A stretch of DNA of 57,239 nucleotides from NCBI GenBank assembly GCA_003599795.1, contig QZJQ01000012.1, forward strand, positions 1 to 57,239, given 5' to 3'. This DNA is from Nitrospiraceae bacterium. GTDB taxonomy: Bacteria; Nitrospirota; Thermodesulfovibrionia; Thermodesulfovibrionales; UBA1546. Below are positions 10,701 to 19,808 of the stretch, in pieces. Both the position numbers and the translations under genes were made by a program. The notes under the pieces are model-generated. The model was not told the DNA's origin. It made no database searches and was given only the letters and a program-made list of their open reading frames with translations. Position 1 is the first letter of the stretch. Each line of letters starts with the position of its first letter.

Positions 10701-11166
10701 GCATTCCTTTCTGCAAATAATAGGGTATTTCACCCTTGAGGCAGGCTGAAAGGCCTATAAGCCCTCCGCTGTACTGCTCAAGAAGATCCATGTCTATCCG
10801 CGGCTTGTAATAGAATCCTTCAAGATAGGCCATTGTAACCAATGTGACAAGGTTTTTATAGCCTGCATTATCTTTTGCAAGCAGTATGAGGTGAAAAGAT
10901 TTCTCATCGTTTTCCGCGCTGCTCTTGTCCAAGCGGCTTCCCGGAGAGACATAAAGTTCGCATCCGATTACAGGCTTGATGCCTGCTTTTGAAACCTTCT
11001 TATAAAAATCTACTGCTGCAAAGAGATTGCCGTGATCTGTTACGGCAAGGGCAGGCAGCTTGAACTGTTTTGCCTGTTCAACAAGCTCATTTATCCTTAT
11101 TGCGCCGTCTAAGAGGCTGTATTCAGTGTGGAGGTGCAAGGGGACATAGTCTGAATGTAAATGCAT
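7762..11166 (-). CDS. dnaE: DNA polymerase III subunit alpha
   Basis: Replicative DNA polymerase catalytic subunit. The PHP domain (about 1-280) opens with YVPLHLHTEYSLLDG and TDHGNLF. The polymerase core has VGPGRGSAAGSLVSY and the aspartate triad region with PDIDVDFCQDRR. A helix-hairpin-helix region (about 760-830) and an OB-fold (about 960-1050) follow. At 1134 aa it is DnaE1-type, not the shorter error-prone ImuC. The C-terminus ends in VRITS within a word-repeat, so the final residues were probably reshaped by it. Divergent from purF with an 80-nt shared promoter region. Confidence 0.97.
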   Translation of the reverse strand: MHLHSDYVPLHLHTEYSLLDGAIRINELVEQAKQFKLPALAVTDHGNLFAAVDFYKKVSKAGIKPVIGCELYVSPGSRLDKSSAENDEKSFHLILLAKDNAGYKNLVTLVTMAYLEGFYYKPRIDMDLLEQYSGGLIGLSACLKGEIPYYLQKGMLDRAREKALAYKHILGPDNFYLEIQANGLPEQIEVNKQLIELSQELHIGLVATNDSHYLRKSDAKAHEVLLCIQTGKTLKDLNRMKFSSDEFYLKSPSEMKEIFKDVPEAVKNTITIAERCNVDFKLGDILLPKYNTEGGEDPSFLLSKLAVAGLERKIGKDAPPLYRERLQTELNVIKKMGYASYFLIVWDFISYARSNSIPVGPGRGSAAGSLVSYCLDITEIDPLKYGLLFERFLNPERISMPDIDVDFCQDRRGDVISYVSGKYGKDHVAQIITFGTMAAKAAIRDVGRAMDIPYAEVDKIAKLVPNQLKITIEEALRLEPQLKQAYDSDENVKKLLDIAVRLEGLNRHASTHAAGVVISPAPLTDYTPLYRNPADESIVTQFDMESLEKIGLLKFDFLGLKTLTVIEKTLGYIKQAGGDLNLNDIPFNDKKTYDLLSSSHTTGVFQLESEGMRDILIRMQPSRFEDLIALVALYRPGPMAWIDDFIKCKKGEKKISYVLPQLKEILDETYGIILYQEQVMMIANKIANFSMGQADILRRAMGKKKIEEMMKQKENFVSGAVKNGIPEKKASKLFEKMEPFAQYGFNKSHSAAYAFIAYQTAYLKAHYPVEFMAATLSLDVNDTDRIVKSINECRNMKIEMLPPDINLSGREFRVIGNSIRFGLEAVKGVGGAAIESVLEVRESGGPFESIADLIQRVDSRKVNKKVLESLVKAGAFDSIGTSRGTAMRAVNDILSSNGKGSRHNGQQNIFGDEQFEPEISAEEWDEAELLKNEKDALGFYITGHPLMKYRGRLSALNIKKTSEIGGMSDREDVQIAGVIAAIKKFQKKGTTDTMAYLTIEDEEGSVEAIAFTDIYRNSLGLLKKDTLVVAKGTIDKTEKGVKLLLRELSGIDNMASKNGLKCEISIKYPIADSLILANLREALSGSSGECPLYFKMDLPDSEVFIATGLQIEPSSMLINRLEGILGKGAVRITS

Positions 11167-11246
11167 AGAAAATATTAACTATATGAAAGCTGCCAAGTCA
11201 ACCTTGTAAGAACACTGTCTTCCCATATATGTTAAAATAAAAAACA

Positions 11247-12647
11247 ATGTTTCACGATATTCATGAAGAGTGCGGGGTATTCGGGGTTTACGGACATTCC
11301 GAGGCGTCCAACCTTGCATATCTCGGCTTATACGCTCTCCAGCACAGGGGGCAGGAAGGCGCAGGCATCTGCTCTTCTGACGGCAGGCATCTGCACCTTG
11401 ATAAATCAATGGGCCTTGTCGCCGACATCTTCAGCGAAAAGCGCCTGAAAAAACTCCCCGGCCATATTGCGATAGGCCATAACCGCTATTCAACAGCAGG
11501 CAGCAGTGTTCTTAAAAACGTCCAGCCGATACTGGTAAATTTTGCCTTGGGCCCATTGGCAATTGCCCATAACGGCAATCTTGTGAATGCCGGAGAGATA
11601 CGGGAAGAACTTGAAAAAGAAGGCGCAATATTCCAGTCAACATCCGACAGCGAAGTTATAGTGCACCTCATCGCGCATTCAAAGACCGGCGACTTTTACG
11701 ATAAGGTAATTCAGGCGTTAAGGCAGGTAAGCGGCGCATTCAGCCTTCTGATACTGAGGGAAAGAGAGATGATTGCCGTGAGAGACCCGTATGGCGTAAG
11801 GCCCCTGAGCCTCGGTCAGGTTGACGGCGCATATGTCGTAGCATCAGAGACATGCGCTCTTGATCTTATCGGCGCAACATATATCCGCGACGTGGAGCCA
11901 GGAGAACTCCTTATAATCAATGAGAACGGCTTAAAATCAATGAAGCCGCTGGTTGCTCCGAGACAGGCGTCCTGCATATTTGAGTTCATATATTTTTCAC
12001 GGCCTGACAGCTACATCTTCGGCGAGAAAAATGTTAATGAGATGAGAAAGAAGTTCGGGGCCCAGCTTGCAAGGGAATCAGGCGTTGACGCTGACCTTGT
12101 GATTGCAGTGCCTGATTCAGGCGTTCCTGCAGCAATAGGATTTGCGGAAGAAAGCAAACTCCCGTTTGATTTCGGCCTCATAAGAAACCATTACATCGGC
12201 AGGACCTTCATAGAGCCGAAACAGAACATAAGGCATTTCGGCGTAAAAATAAAACTTAATCCAGTAAGAAAACTTCTTGAAGGCAAACGGGTGCTGGTGG
12301 TAGACGACTCTATTGTCAGAGGAACCACAAGCAAAAAAATAGTGAAAATGCTCAGAGAGGGCGGCGGCGCAAAAGAGGTTCATATGCGAATAAGCTCTCC
12401 GCCGACAATAGGGCCGTGTTTTTACGGCATTGACACTCCTACAAGGCAGGAGCTTATTGCATCTTCACATAGCGTTGAAGAGATAAGAAAATTCATAACT
12501 GCTGACACACTTGCCTACCTGAGCCTTGAAGGACTGAAGAACATTGTCCCTGAATCACATAACTTTTGCACAGCTTGTTTTGATGACAATTATCCGATAA
12601 GTTTCCCCGGTGAGCGCCTTGCGCAGATGGAGCTTTTTCTTAAGTAA
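11247..12647 (+). CDS. purF: Amidophosphoribosyltransferase
   Basis: First step of de novo purine synthesis: makes phosphoribosylamine from PRPP and glutamine. The N-terminal Ntn glutaminase carries the catalytic Cys in [12 protein letters not shown] after an eight-residue propeptide, so self-cleavage is expected. The C-terminal phosphoribosyltransferase shows the PRPP loop [16 protein letters not shown] (about 350). Length of 466 aa is normal. Four cysteines compatible with the structural iron-sulfur cluster of the Bacillus-type enzyme are visible, including C-terminal [10 protein letters not shown]. Its stop codon touches that of the convergent purL with no base between. Confidence 0.96.
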   Translation: MFHDIHEECGVFGVYGHSEASNLAYLGLYALQHRGQEGAGICSSDGRHLHLDKSMGLVADIFSEKRLKKLPGHIAIGHNRYSTAGSSVLKNVQPILVNFALGPLAIAHNGNLVNAGEIREELEKEGAIFQSTSDSEVIVHLIAHSKTGDFYDKVIQALRQVSGAFSLLILREREMIAVRDPYGVRPLSLGQVDGAYVVASETCALDLIGATYIRDVEPGELLIINENGLKSMKPLVAPRQASCIFEFIYFSRPDSYIFGEKNVNEMRKKFGAQLARESGVDADLVIAVPDSGVPAAIGFAEESKLPFDFGLIRNHYIGRTFIEPKQNIRHFGVKIKLNPVRKLLEGKRVLVVDDSIVRGTTSKKIVKMLREGGGAKEVHMRISSPPTIGPCFYGIDTPTRQELIASSHSVEEIRKFITADTLAYLSLEGLKNIVPESHNFCTACFDDNYPISFPGERLAQMELFLK

Positions 12648-15600
12648 TTATTTTTCCCCACACCATTTCCTTGCATTCTGAAAAAGCCTGAGCCACGGAG
12701 ATGCCTTGAGATTTTTTTTCCATTCTTCAGGCATCCACGCCCAGTTCCACTTGAGGAAGGTTCTTTCAGGATGAGGCATGATTGCAAGGTGCCTACCGTC
12801 AGGGGTGCATAAAGCTGCGATGCCGTTTACAGAGCCGTTTGGATTAAACGGATATGCCTGCGTAACCTTACCCTTATCGTCAACATATCTCACAGGCGCG
12901 AGGTTTTGTTTCATCACCTTATCAAGTATATCTTTCTTCGGGAAATACGCTCTTCCTTCTCCGTGTGCAACCCAGATACCGAGAGTAGAGCCTTCCATGC
13001 CCTTAAGCATTATTGAAGGGCTTGGGAATATTTTTACTGTAGAAAATCTTGACTCAAACCTTCCCGATACATTATGAATAAACCTCGGCTGGTATTTGTC
13101 TTCAATCCCCTGCCACGGAATCCATCCGAGCAATGCCGCAAGCTGACATCCATTGCATACGCTAAGGCTGAATGTGTCAGTCCTGTTGTAAAATTTCTGG
13201 AACTGTTCGTAGACCTTTTTATTGAATTTTATAACCCCAGCCCATCCCTTTGCGGAATCAAGGACATCTGCATAACTGAATCCGCCGACAAATGCCACGC
13301 CCCTGAAATTATCAAGATTTACTTTGCCCTCAAGGAAATCTGTCATCGTAGCGTCCCAGACATCAAATCCTGCCTGATAAAATGCGGATGTCATCTCCCT
13401 GTCGCTGTTGCTTCCTTCTTCGCGGATAACAGCAACGGCAGGCTTATTTTTCCTTTTCATAATCGCAGAAGAAGTGATGTCAGACTTGAATGTAATCTTG
13501 AATTGAGGTCCGCGCCTGTCATAAATATTCTTCTTTTCTTCATCAGCACAATCGGGGTTAACCTGAAGCTTTTCAAGCTGACAGCCTGTCTCTTCCCAGA
13601 TGCCTCTTAGAACCCTCATGTCTTCGTTTAAAACAGTTTTATTATTTAACTTAACCTTTATTTTTTTCTTCGTAATAGTGTTGCCTATAATTTGGCAAGG
13701 TATCTTCTGTTTCTTTAATTCTGCAAGTATCTTCTTCTCATTCTTCGGAAGGTATTCAATGACAAGCCCGAGTTCTTCAGAAAATACTTTCGCGATTATT
13801 TCATCTTGCATCATGTATCCTGCATCATGCATCTCTATCTCTATTCCGCAGTTCCCTGCAAATGCCATCTCAAGGAGTGTTGTGATTAATCCTCCGTCGC
13901 TCCTGTCATGGCCTGAGAGGATTAAATTATCGGATATAAGTTCCTGTACAGCATTAAACGCCTTTTTCAATAATTTCGGGTCATCAACATCAGGCGATTC
14001 ATTGCCTATCTGCTTATATACCTGCGCAAGCGCTGTTCCGCCAAGCCTGTTCTTGCCGTTGCCCAAATCTATAAAGAGCAGCTTGCTCTTTCCGGGCTGT
14101 TTGATATCAGGTGTTATGACCTTTGTAATATCAGGGCAGGTTGCGTAGGCCGAGATTACGAGCGTGCCGGGAGATTTTACAATCTCTGTAGTAGGGGACA
14201 GTCCCGATTCTACGACTCCGCTTTGCTCCGTCCGTAAATCTGGGACAGTCCCCCTCCCTATTTTGCTGACTGCTGACTGCTGACTGCTTTTCACCTTCGC
14301 TGCCATTGAAAGGCTGTCTTTTCCGCCGTCAATTGCAATGCCGAGTTCAAGCATTATATCTCTTAATGCAATTGCCGCATCATAAAGCCTTGCGCCCTCG
14401 CCCGGAAGTTTTGCAGCCCACATCCAGTTGCCCGAGCATTTAATATCTTCAAGTTTGCTTATTTTGGCCCAGACAATATTGGTTAATGCCTCTCCCACAG
14501 AAAGCCGAGCAGTGGCAGATGGATTGATGAGCGTTTTTACCGGCTGCTCGCCTATTGAAATCGCCGCGCCTGTAAGTCCAAAATGACTTTGGGCAATCAC
14601 AGCCACATCAGACACAGTAAGATGCAAAGGCCCCGCACACTGCTGTCTTGCAATAAGCCCTGTAACGCTTCTGTCAACCTTGTTTGTAAGGAATCTCTTT
14701 GAGCCTACTGACACAAGCCTCAGAACTCTGTCCAGAGCCTCTCTTACAGTAAGATTCTCAGACAGTTTAAGAGGCTCAAGTTTAGGCTCAATCCTTTCAA
14801 GTCTGAATGTTTTTTGCGGCATGTCGCCGAGTATTTTTTCAAGGCCAAGGTTCACAGGCGCGCTTCCATCATTTTCGTCATGAAGCACAATGTACCCGTC
14901 GCCGGTAATCTGTCCTATGAACGAGAATGGAACTTTCTCCCTCTTACAGAGTTCTTCAAACATATTTGCCTTATCAGGTTTTATAAGAAGCGCATTCTGT
15001 TCCTGATATTCCGCTCCCCATATCTCAAGAACAGAAAGAGTGTTGTCGCCGACCTGAATCTTTCGTATCTCAATCTTTGCTCCGGCAGGATAGATTATTT
15101 CTTTTACAACGTTGCAGTTTCCGCCTGCTCCCTGGTCATGGATGCTGATTATCGGATTATTACTGCCCAGCTCAACACACGCCCTTATCACCCTGTTTAG
15201 CTTCTGTTCCATCTCAGCATCTCCGCGCTGAACAGCATTGAAGTCAAGCTCTGCAATGTTTTCTCCCTGAATCATGCTTGAAGCAGCGCCTCCGCCCATT
15301 CCGATTCTGTATGCGGGGCCTCCAATCTTTGTGACGAGCATTCCCTTTTCAGGCTGCCCCTTTTCAATATGCCTTGCATCCATCTGGCCGATTCCGGCAG
15401 TAAACATTATGGGCTTAATCCATTCCCTTCTTTCGCCGTCAGGAAGCCTCATCCCGAATGAACGAGTAAAGCCCTGAATTACCGGCTCGCCGAATTTATT
15501 GCCGTAATCAGATGCGCCGTTGCTTGCATCAATCTCTATCTGCAAAGGAGATGCAAGGTTATCGGGATACTCAAATGACTCATCTTCCCATGGGAGGTTA

Positions 15601-16712
15601 TATCCGGGAATAAGGAGATTTCCCACGCAGTATGCGGCAGTTCCTGCTATGACATGCGCGCCCCTTCCTGTTGCCTGAACATCCCGTATCCTTCCGCCTG
15701 TTCCTGTCTCAGCGCCGGGGAAGGGCGCAACACCGCTCGGGAAATTATGCGTCTCAGCTGTCAGGATTAAATGATATTTGAGGGCTGTTTCTTTGAATCT
15801 TGAATGCCTTCCGGGATGCTCAGGAAGAATTGTTTTAATCTTATATCCCTTAATGCCGCTTGAATTATCCTTGAAGGCAATCACGCTGTTGCCGGGCTTT
15901 GCCTTTAACGGCTGTTTTATTATCTGCATCAGGTTTTCAGGAATCTCTTTTCCGTCTACAATCAGTTTTCCCCTGAAAAACCAGTGGCGCGAATGTTCGC
16001 TGTTTGACTGGCTTAAATCAAAGCACTCAACATTTGTAGGATTTCTTTTCAGGTCATTTACAAACAGGTTGTAGTAATATTCTATGTCCCAGTCGTCAAG
16101 CCCGAGCCCCATTTCTGTGTTAATTTTTTTCAATGCTGAATGCCCTTCTTCAATTAATGGCACTGTATAAGCAGGCTCAGGTTTAATACCTGTCTCAAAT
16201 GTTTGCAAAGTTTCAGGATACGGGCATTCGGTCATGCGGTCGTGAATGAGAGAGAGGAACCGGTGAATAGGTGAATAGGTGAATGGGTGAAGAGGAGAAG
16301 ACAATGATTCTGACTTCTGACTTCTGACTAACTTATATCTTCTTGATCGCTCTATTCTCGTAATCTTCTTTAATCCGCACGCATGGCAGACAGAAACAGC
16401 ATTTGCTGACCATGCAGTTGTGAAGTTCATGCGGGGGCCGACCTCAAGGATAGAGTTAAGAGTTAAGAGTTGAGAGTTAAAAGTTAAAAAGCTACTTGAA
16501 GAAAAACCTTCAGGTTCAAAGGTCTCTGCCAGAAGCCACCTGAGGATATTCAGTTCTTCAGTCGTAAGCGGAGCAGTTGCTTCAATATTAAAGCAGTACT
16601 CTGTCTCTATGTCATTAATATCTGGCGCGACGCCTTGTCTGAGAATCGCAAGAAGGCTTTTCTTCTTTGTCTCAGAAAGCGCCGGTGTCCGGTAAAGATG
16701 TATCAAATTCAT
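12648..16712 (-). CDS. purL: Phosphoribosylformylglycinamidine synthase, single-chain form, with repeat-derived insertions
   Basis: ATP- and glutamine-dependent amination of FGAR in purine synthesis. This is the large fused type (1354 aa): N-terminal PurS-like part, FGAM synthetase halves (GGAASSMIQGEN, DGGKDSLSM and SDGGLI segments), and a C-terminal glutaminase with catalytic Cys in SVCNGCQLAAL and PHPERTF near the end. Family members are about 1300 aa. At least four stretches (residues about 74-87, 128-150, 807-850, 960-970) are encoded by tandem word-repeats and do not resemble family sequence. The reading frame survives all of them. It lies at the end of the ribH-nusB-purB-purL run. Confidence 0.95.
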   Translation of the reverse strand: MNLIHLYRTPALSETKKKSLLAILRQGVAPDINDIETEYCFNIEATAPLTTEELNILRWLLAETFEPEGFSSSSFLTFNSQLLTLNSILEVGPRMNFTTAWSANAVSVCHACGLKKITRIERSRRYKLVRSQKSESLSSPLHPFTYSPIHRFLSLIHDRMTECPYPETLQTFETGIKPEPAYTVPLIEEGHSALKKINTEMGLGLDDWDIEYYYNLFVNDLKRNPTNVECFDLSQSNSEHSRHWFFRGKLIVDGKEIPENLMQIIKQPLKAKPGNSVIAFKDNSSGIKGYKIKTILPEHPGRHSRFKETALKYHLILTAETHNFPSGVAPFPGAETGTGGRIRDVQATGRGAHVIAGTAAYCVGNLLIPGYNLPWEDESFEYPDNLASPLQIEIDASNGASDYGNKFGEPVIQGFTRSFGMRLPDGERREWIKPIMFTAGIGQMDARHIEKGQPEKGMLVTKIGGPAYRIGMGGGAASSMIQGENIAELDFNAVQRGDAEMEQKLNRVIRACVELGSNNPIISIHDQGAGGNCNVVKEIIYPAGAKIEIRKIQVGDNTLSVLEIWGAEYQEQNALLIKPDKANMFEELCKREKVPFSFIGQITGDGYIVLHDENDGSAPVNLGLEKILGDMPQKTFRLERIEPKLEPLKLSENLTVREALDRVLRLVSVGSKRFLTNKVDRSVTGLIARQQCAGPLHLTVSDVAVIAQSHFGLTGAAISIGEQPVKTLINPSATARLSVGEALTNIVWAKISKLEDIKCSGNWMWAAKLPGEGARLYDAAIALRDIMLELGIAIDGGKDSLSMAAKVKSSQQSAVSKIGRGTVPDLRTEQSGVVESGLSPTTEIVKSPGTLVISAYATCPDITKVITPDIKQPGKSKLLFIDLGNGKNRLGGTALAQVYKQIGNESPDVDDPKLLKKAFNAVQELISDNLILSGHDRSDGGLITTLLEMAFAGNCGIEIEMHDAGYMMQDEIIAKVFSEELGLVIEYLPKNEKKILAELKKQKIPCQIIGNTITKKKIKVKLNNKTVLNEDMRVLRGIWEETGCQLEKLQVNPDCADEEKKNIYDRRGPQFKITFKSDITSSAIMKRKNKPAVAVIREEGSNSDREMTSAFYQAGFDVWDATMTDFLEGKVNLDNFRGVAFVGGFSYADVLDSAKGWAGVIKFNKKVYEQFQKFYNRTDTFSLSVCNGCQLAALLGWIPWQGIEDKYQPRFIHNVSGRFESRFSTVKIFPSPSIMLKGMEGSTLGIWVAHGEGRAYFPKKDILDKVMKQNLAPVRYVDDKGKVTQAYPFNPNGSVNGIAALCTPDGRHLAIMPHPERTFLKWNWAWMPEEWKKNLKASPWLRLFQNARKWCGEK
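13804..13835. repeat. In-frame GCATGATGCA word-repeat inside purL
   Basis: CATCATGTATCCTGCATCATGCATC encodes purL residues about 960-970 (MHDAGYMMQDE on the coding strand). It is the same word family as the spacers flanking purD (54039-54102 and 55382-55443). Confidence 0.55.
14169..14290. repeat. In-frame composite repeat inside purL
   Basis: Contains two copies of the palindrome-bearing word GGGACAGTCCC about 70 bases apart, then three to four tandem TGCTGAC heptamers (14271-14290 region). Together they encode about 44 residues (SSQQSAVSK and onward to LSPTTEIVKS) that are unlike PurL family sequence. Confidence 0.65.
16263..16330. repeat. In-frame octamer and heptamer repeats inside purL
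   Basis: Four octamers of the type GGTGAATA (16263-16294), then three heptamers TTCTGAC (16310-16328). They encode residues about 128-150, low in similarity to PurL (LHPFTYSPIHRF pattern from the octamers). Confidence 0.65.
16452..16491. repeat. In-frame AGAGTTA heptamer array inside purL
   Basis: Five imperfect heptamers of the type AGAGTTA/AAAGTTA. They encode FLTFNSQLLTLNSIL at about residues 74-87. The same word is used in the spacer between accA and dnaE. Confidence 0.65.
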
Positions 16713-16739
16713 TCCCTGCTGTTTATTTTTATATGGATA

Positions 16740-18032
16740 TTACTTAAACACTCTCTTAAAAATATAATCCACGTTCTTGAGATAATACTGAAGGTCAAAG
16801 ATTTTTACTATCTCTTTTGAAGAGAGGTATTTTTTGACATCTTTATCCTTCAATAACAACTTTTTAAACTCGATTCCCTTCTTCCAGCTCTGCATTGCAT
16901 TCCTCTGAACAAGTTCATACGCATCCTCGCGGCTCATTCCCTTGCCCGTTAATGCAAGGAGAACTCTCTGTGAATTATAGAGGCCATAACTGCGGTTCAT
17001 ATTTTTAAGCATCCTGTCAGGATATACATGGAGGCCGTCAAGGATTCCCTTTAATCTGTTAAGCATATAATCAACAAGTATCGTGCTGTCAGGAATAACG
17101 ACCCGTTCAACAGATGAATGTGAGATATCGCGCTCATGCCATAAGGCAATGTTTTCCAGCCCTGCCATTGCATTTGAACGCACCAGCCTTGCAAGCCCTG
17201 AGATGTTCTCGCAGCCTACAGGGTTTCTCTTATGAGGCATTGCCGATGAACCCTTCTGCCCTTTTGTGAAAGGCTCCTCTGCTTCAAGCACCTCTGTTCT
17301 CTGGAGATGCCTTATCTCAACCGCAATCTTTTCCACAGATGCAGCAATAAGAGAGAGGGTTGTCAGGTATTCTGCGTGCCTGTCCCTCTGGATAACCTGT
17401 GTTGCAATAAGTTCGGGTTTAAGCCCGAGTTTTTTACATACTTTTTCTTCAATCTTTGGCGTGATATTTGAAAACGTGCCGACAGCTCCGGAAAATTTGC
17501 CTATGCTCACAATATCTCTTGCACGTTTCATCCTCGCAATGTTCCTCTGTGTCTCCTCATGCCAGAGGGCAAATTTAAGCCCGAAAGTCATCGGCTCTGC
17601 ATGGACTCCGTGGCTTCTTCCTATAGCAGGCGTGTTCTTATATTTGTACGCCTGTTTTTTAAGCACAGACATCAGTTCCCTTAGGTCTTTAAGGATAATG
17701 TCTGCCGCCTCATTCATCAAAAGGGAAAGCGCAGTATCAACAACATCGGATGACGTAAGCCCTTTGTGGATGAACCGTGACTCATGCCCCACATTTTCAG
17801 CCACAGAAGTAAGGAATGCAATCACATCATGCTTGACAACGCCTTCTATCTCGTCAATTCTTTTTACATCAAACCTTGCCTTTTTCTTTATTTTTGCGAC
17901 AGCATCAACAGGAATCTCTGCAAGCTCCGCCCATGCCTCGCACACCGCAATTTCAACATCAAGCCACTTTTGAAATTTATTTTCAGGCTCCCAGAGTTTG
18001 CCCATCGCTTGTCTCGTATATCTTGCTATCAC
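16740..18032 (-). CDS. purB: Adenylosuccinate lyase
   Basis: Cleaves fumarate from SAICAR and from adenylosuccinate, so it serves both IMP and AMP synthesis. The fumarase/aspartase superfamily signature GSSAMPHKRNPV is near residue 260; other conserved stretches are RFIHKGLTSSDVVDT near 85 and RSHGVHAEPMTFG near 140. Length of 430 aa is normal. The start is GTG at 18032 with GAGGAGG five bases before it. Upstream lie nusB and ribH, downstream purL. Confidence 0.97.
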   Translation of the reverse strand: MIARYTRQAMGKLWEPENKFQKWLDVEIAVCEAWAELAEIPVDAVAKIKKKARFDVKRIDEIEGVVKHDVIAFLTSVAENVGHESRFIHKGLTSSDVVDTALSLLMNEAADIILKDLRELMSVLKKQAYKYKNTPAIGRSHGVHAEPMTFGLKFALWHEETQRNIARMKRARDIVSIGKFSGAVGTFSNITPKIEEKVCKKLGLKPELIATQVIQRDRHAEYLTTLSLIAASVEKIAVEIRHLQRTEVLEAEEPFTKGQKGSSAMPHKRNPVGCENISGLARLVRSNAMAGLENIALWHERDISHSSVERVVIPDSTILVDYMLNRLKGILDGLHVYPDRMLKNMNRSYGLYNSQRVLLALTGKGMSREDAYELVQRNAMQSWKKGIEFKKLLLKDKDVKKYLSSKEIVKIFDLQYYLKNVDYIFKRVFK

Positions 18033-18090
18033 GCTGCCTCCTCTCTATTCCTGCTAATCTTCAATCACAGGAAATAGCATTAAAGCGGAT

Positions 18091-18498
18091 TTATTTTTTC
18101 ACCTTTTTGGCAATTTTGTCCAGAATGCCGTTTATAAATGCAGCAGACTCGGCTGTTGAATATCTCTTCGCAATCTCTATAGCCTCATTTATAGTTACAG
18201 GCGCGGGAATATCTTTGCGGTGCAGGAGTTCATAGACGGCGAATCTCAGGATATTTCTGTCAACAGCAGCCATCCTGTCAAGCACCCAGTGTTCCGCAGC
18301 CTTGTTGATCACAGAGTCTATTTCAGCAAGGCCGGAAAGAGTGCCTTTGATAATCTCTGTTGCAAATTTTTTGACTTCATTGTCTTTTTCTTTGTCAGCC
18401 CAGAACTGCTTAAGGCCACTGCTTACGCCTCTTTTATCTCCGAAATCAGACTGGAAGAGGAACTGGAGAGCATACTCCCTTGCCTTGCGACGCTTCAT
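18091..18498 (-). CDS. nusB: Transcription antitermination factor NusB
   Basis: RNA-binding helical protein that with NusE (S10) loads the rRNA antitermination complex at boxA. The 135-aa product starts [18 protein letters not shown] and ends with the family helix around [23 protein letters not shown]. The start codon overlaps the ribH stop (ATGA), the usual ribH-nusB pairing. Confidence 0.96.
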   Translation of the reverse strand: MKRRKAREYALQFLFQSDFGDKRGVSSGLKQFWADKEKDNEVKKFATEIIKGTLSGLAEIDSVINKAAEHWVLDRMAAVDRNILRFAVYELLHRKDIPAPVTINEAIEIAKRYSTAESAAFINGILDKIAKKVKK

Positions 18499-18956
18499 AA
18501 CTTCTTCATCAATTGCGCCATTTCTATAGCTGTTATTGCTGCGTCAAACCCCTTATTACCGCTCTTTGTTCCGGCCCTTTCAACAGCCTGCTCAATTGTA
18601 TCGGAAGTGATGACTCCGAAAGCAATCGGAATTCCTGTCTCCATTGATGCCGTTGCAATGCCCTTTGACACCTCAGCCGCAACATACTCAAAGTGAGGCG
18701 TTGCGCCCCTTATGACTGTGCCCAGGCAGATCACTGCGTTATATGTGCCTTTTGAAGCAAGTTTTTTTGCTACCAGAGGAATCTCAAATGAGCCCGGTAC
18801 CCGTGCAATATCTATGTCTTCCTCTTTCGCCCCATGCCTCAGCAGCGCATCCTTAGCTCCCTCAAGAAGCTTGCTCGTAATAAAGTCATTGAACCTGCTT
18901 ACAATTATCGCAAACTTTAATCCCTTTGCCTGAAGTTCGCCTTCTAATATTTTCAT
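18495..18956 (-). CDS. ribH: 6,7-dimethyl-8-ribityllumazine synthase
   Basis: Condenses the two riboflavin precursors to lumazine; forms hollow 60-mers or pentamers. Visible motifs are [41 protein letters not shown] (with the catalytic His) and [13 protein letters not shown] chose the ATG at 18956 because GGAGGT sits just before it, inside four codons of a longer frame. Length is 153 aa. First gene of ribH-nusB-purB-purL. Confidence 0.95.
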   Translation of the reverse strand: MKILEGELQAKGLKFAIIVSRFNDFITSKLLEGAKDALLRHGAKEEDIDIARVPGSFEIPLVAKKLASKGTYNAVICLGTVIRGATPHFEYVAAEVSKGIATASMETGIPIAFGVITSDTIEQAVERAGTKSGNKGFDAAITAIEMAQLMKKL

Positions 18957-19070
18957 AAAACCTCCCATAATCTCAAATTAGATGCAACTATTATATACTT
19001 TAGAATACAATATTGTGAAGAAACAAAAAATTGGACAATCTTATAGAATATAAAAAACAGGAGATATTAG

Positions 19071-19769
19071 ATGCCTCTAAGAAAATGGATAAAAAGCGCG
19101 GACTTTGCGATAGAAGGGATTCTTCATGCAGCCAGAACGCAGAGGCATCTGCGTTATCATTTTTACAGCGCCGCCGTTGTTCTCCTTGTAAGTTATGTTC
19201 TCGGCGTATCCCGCACGGAATTTATGATAATCTCGCTTTCTGTGATAGCAGTGCTTCTCGCGGAGATGTTTAACACTGCGATAGAGGCGATAGTTGATAT
19301 CATATCCCCTAACCACAGCGAAAAGGCGCGCATAGTAAAAGACATAGCAGCTGGCGCGGTATTTGTAACTGCATTCGGGGCCGCAGTTGTCGGGTACATA
19401 GTCTTATCCCCTTATGTGCGTGATATTTTCCATCGAGGGCTCTACATCGCCAAACACTCTAAAGAAGAGATAGCCATTATCTCATTTATAATAGTCCTTA
19501 TACTTGTTGTAATAACAAAAGTGTATTCAGGGAAAGGGCATCCGCTGCGCGGCGGCATGCCGAGCGGCCATGCTGCTCTCGCATTCTCGGCGTGGATTGC
19601 AGTAACATTCATAGCAGAGAACTTTACTGCTTCCCTGCTGTCTTTTATCCTTGCCGTAATAATTGCCCAGAGCAGGGTTGCAACAAAGGTTCACACGTGG
19701 TGGGAGGTATTTCTCGGAAGCCTTATGGGAGCAGCCGTAACACTGCTGCTGTTCAGGGCGTTTCTTTAA
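19071..19769 (+). CDS. Fusion of diacylglycerol/undecaprenol kinase and PAP2 phosphatase
   Basis: Residues 1-115 are a DgkA-type small integral-membrane lipid kinase with EMFNTAIE (65-72) and KDIAAGAV (90-97). Residues 135-232 are a PAP2 lipid phosphatase with GGMPSGHAALAFS (161-173) and SRVATKVHTWWEV (201-213; catalytic His 208 expected). The fused protein could both phosphorylate undecaprenol and dephosphorylate undecaprenyl pyrophosphate, so it would sit in carrier-lipid recycling for cell-wall synthesis. Which lipid is used is inference. ATG at 19071 has CAGGAG upstream. Similar fusions are known in some Gram-positive and other bacteria. Confidence 0.85.
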   Translation: MPLRKWIKSADFAIEGILHAARTQRHLRYHFYSAAVVLLVSYVLGVSRTEFMIISLSVIAVLLAEMFNTAIEAIVDIISPNHSEKARIVKDIAAGAVFVTAFGAAVVGYIVLSPYVRDIFHRGLYIAKHSKEEIAIISFIIVLILVVITKVYSGKGHPLRGGMPSGHAALAFSAWIAVTFIAENFTASLLSFILAVIIAQSRVATKVHTWWEVFLGSLMGAAVTLLLFRAFL

Positions 19770-19808
19770 TTAAGCAATCCGCGCTCAGAAACGCTGCTGT
19801 ATTTTCCA

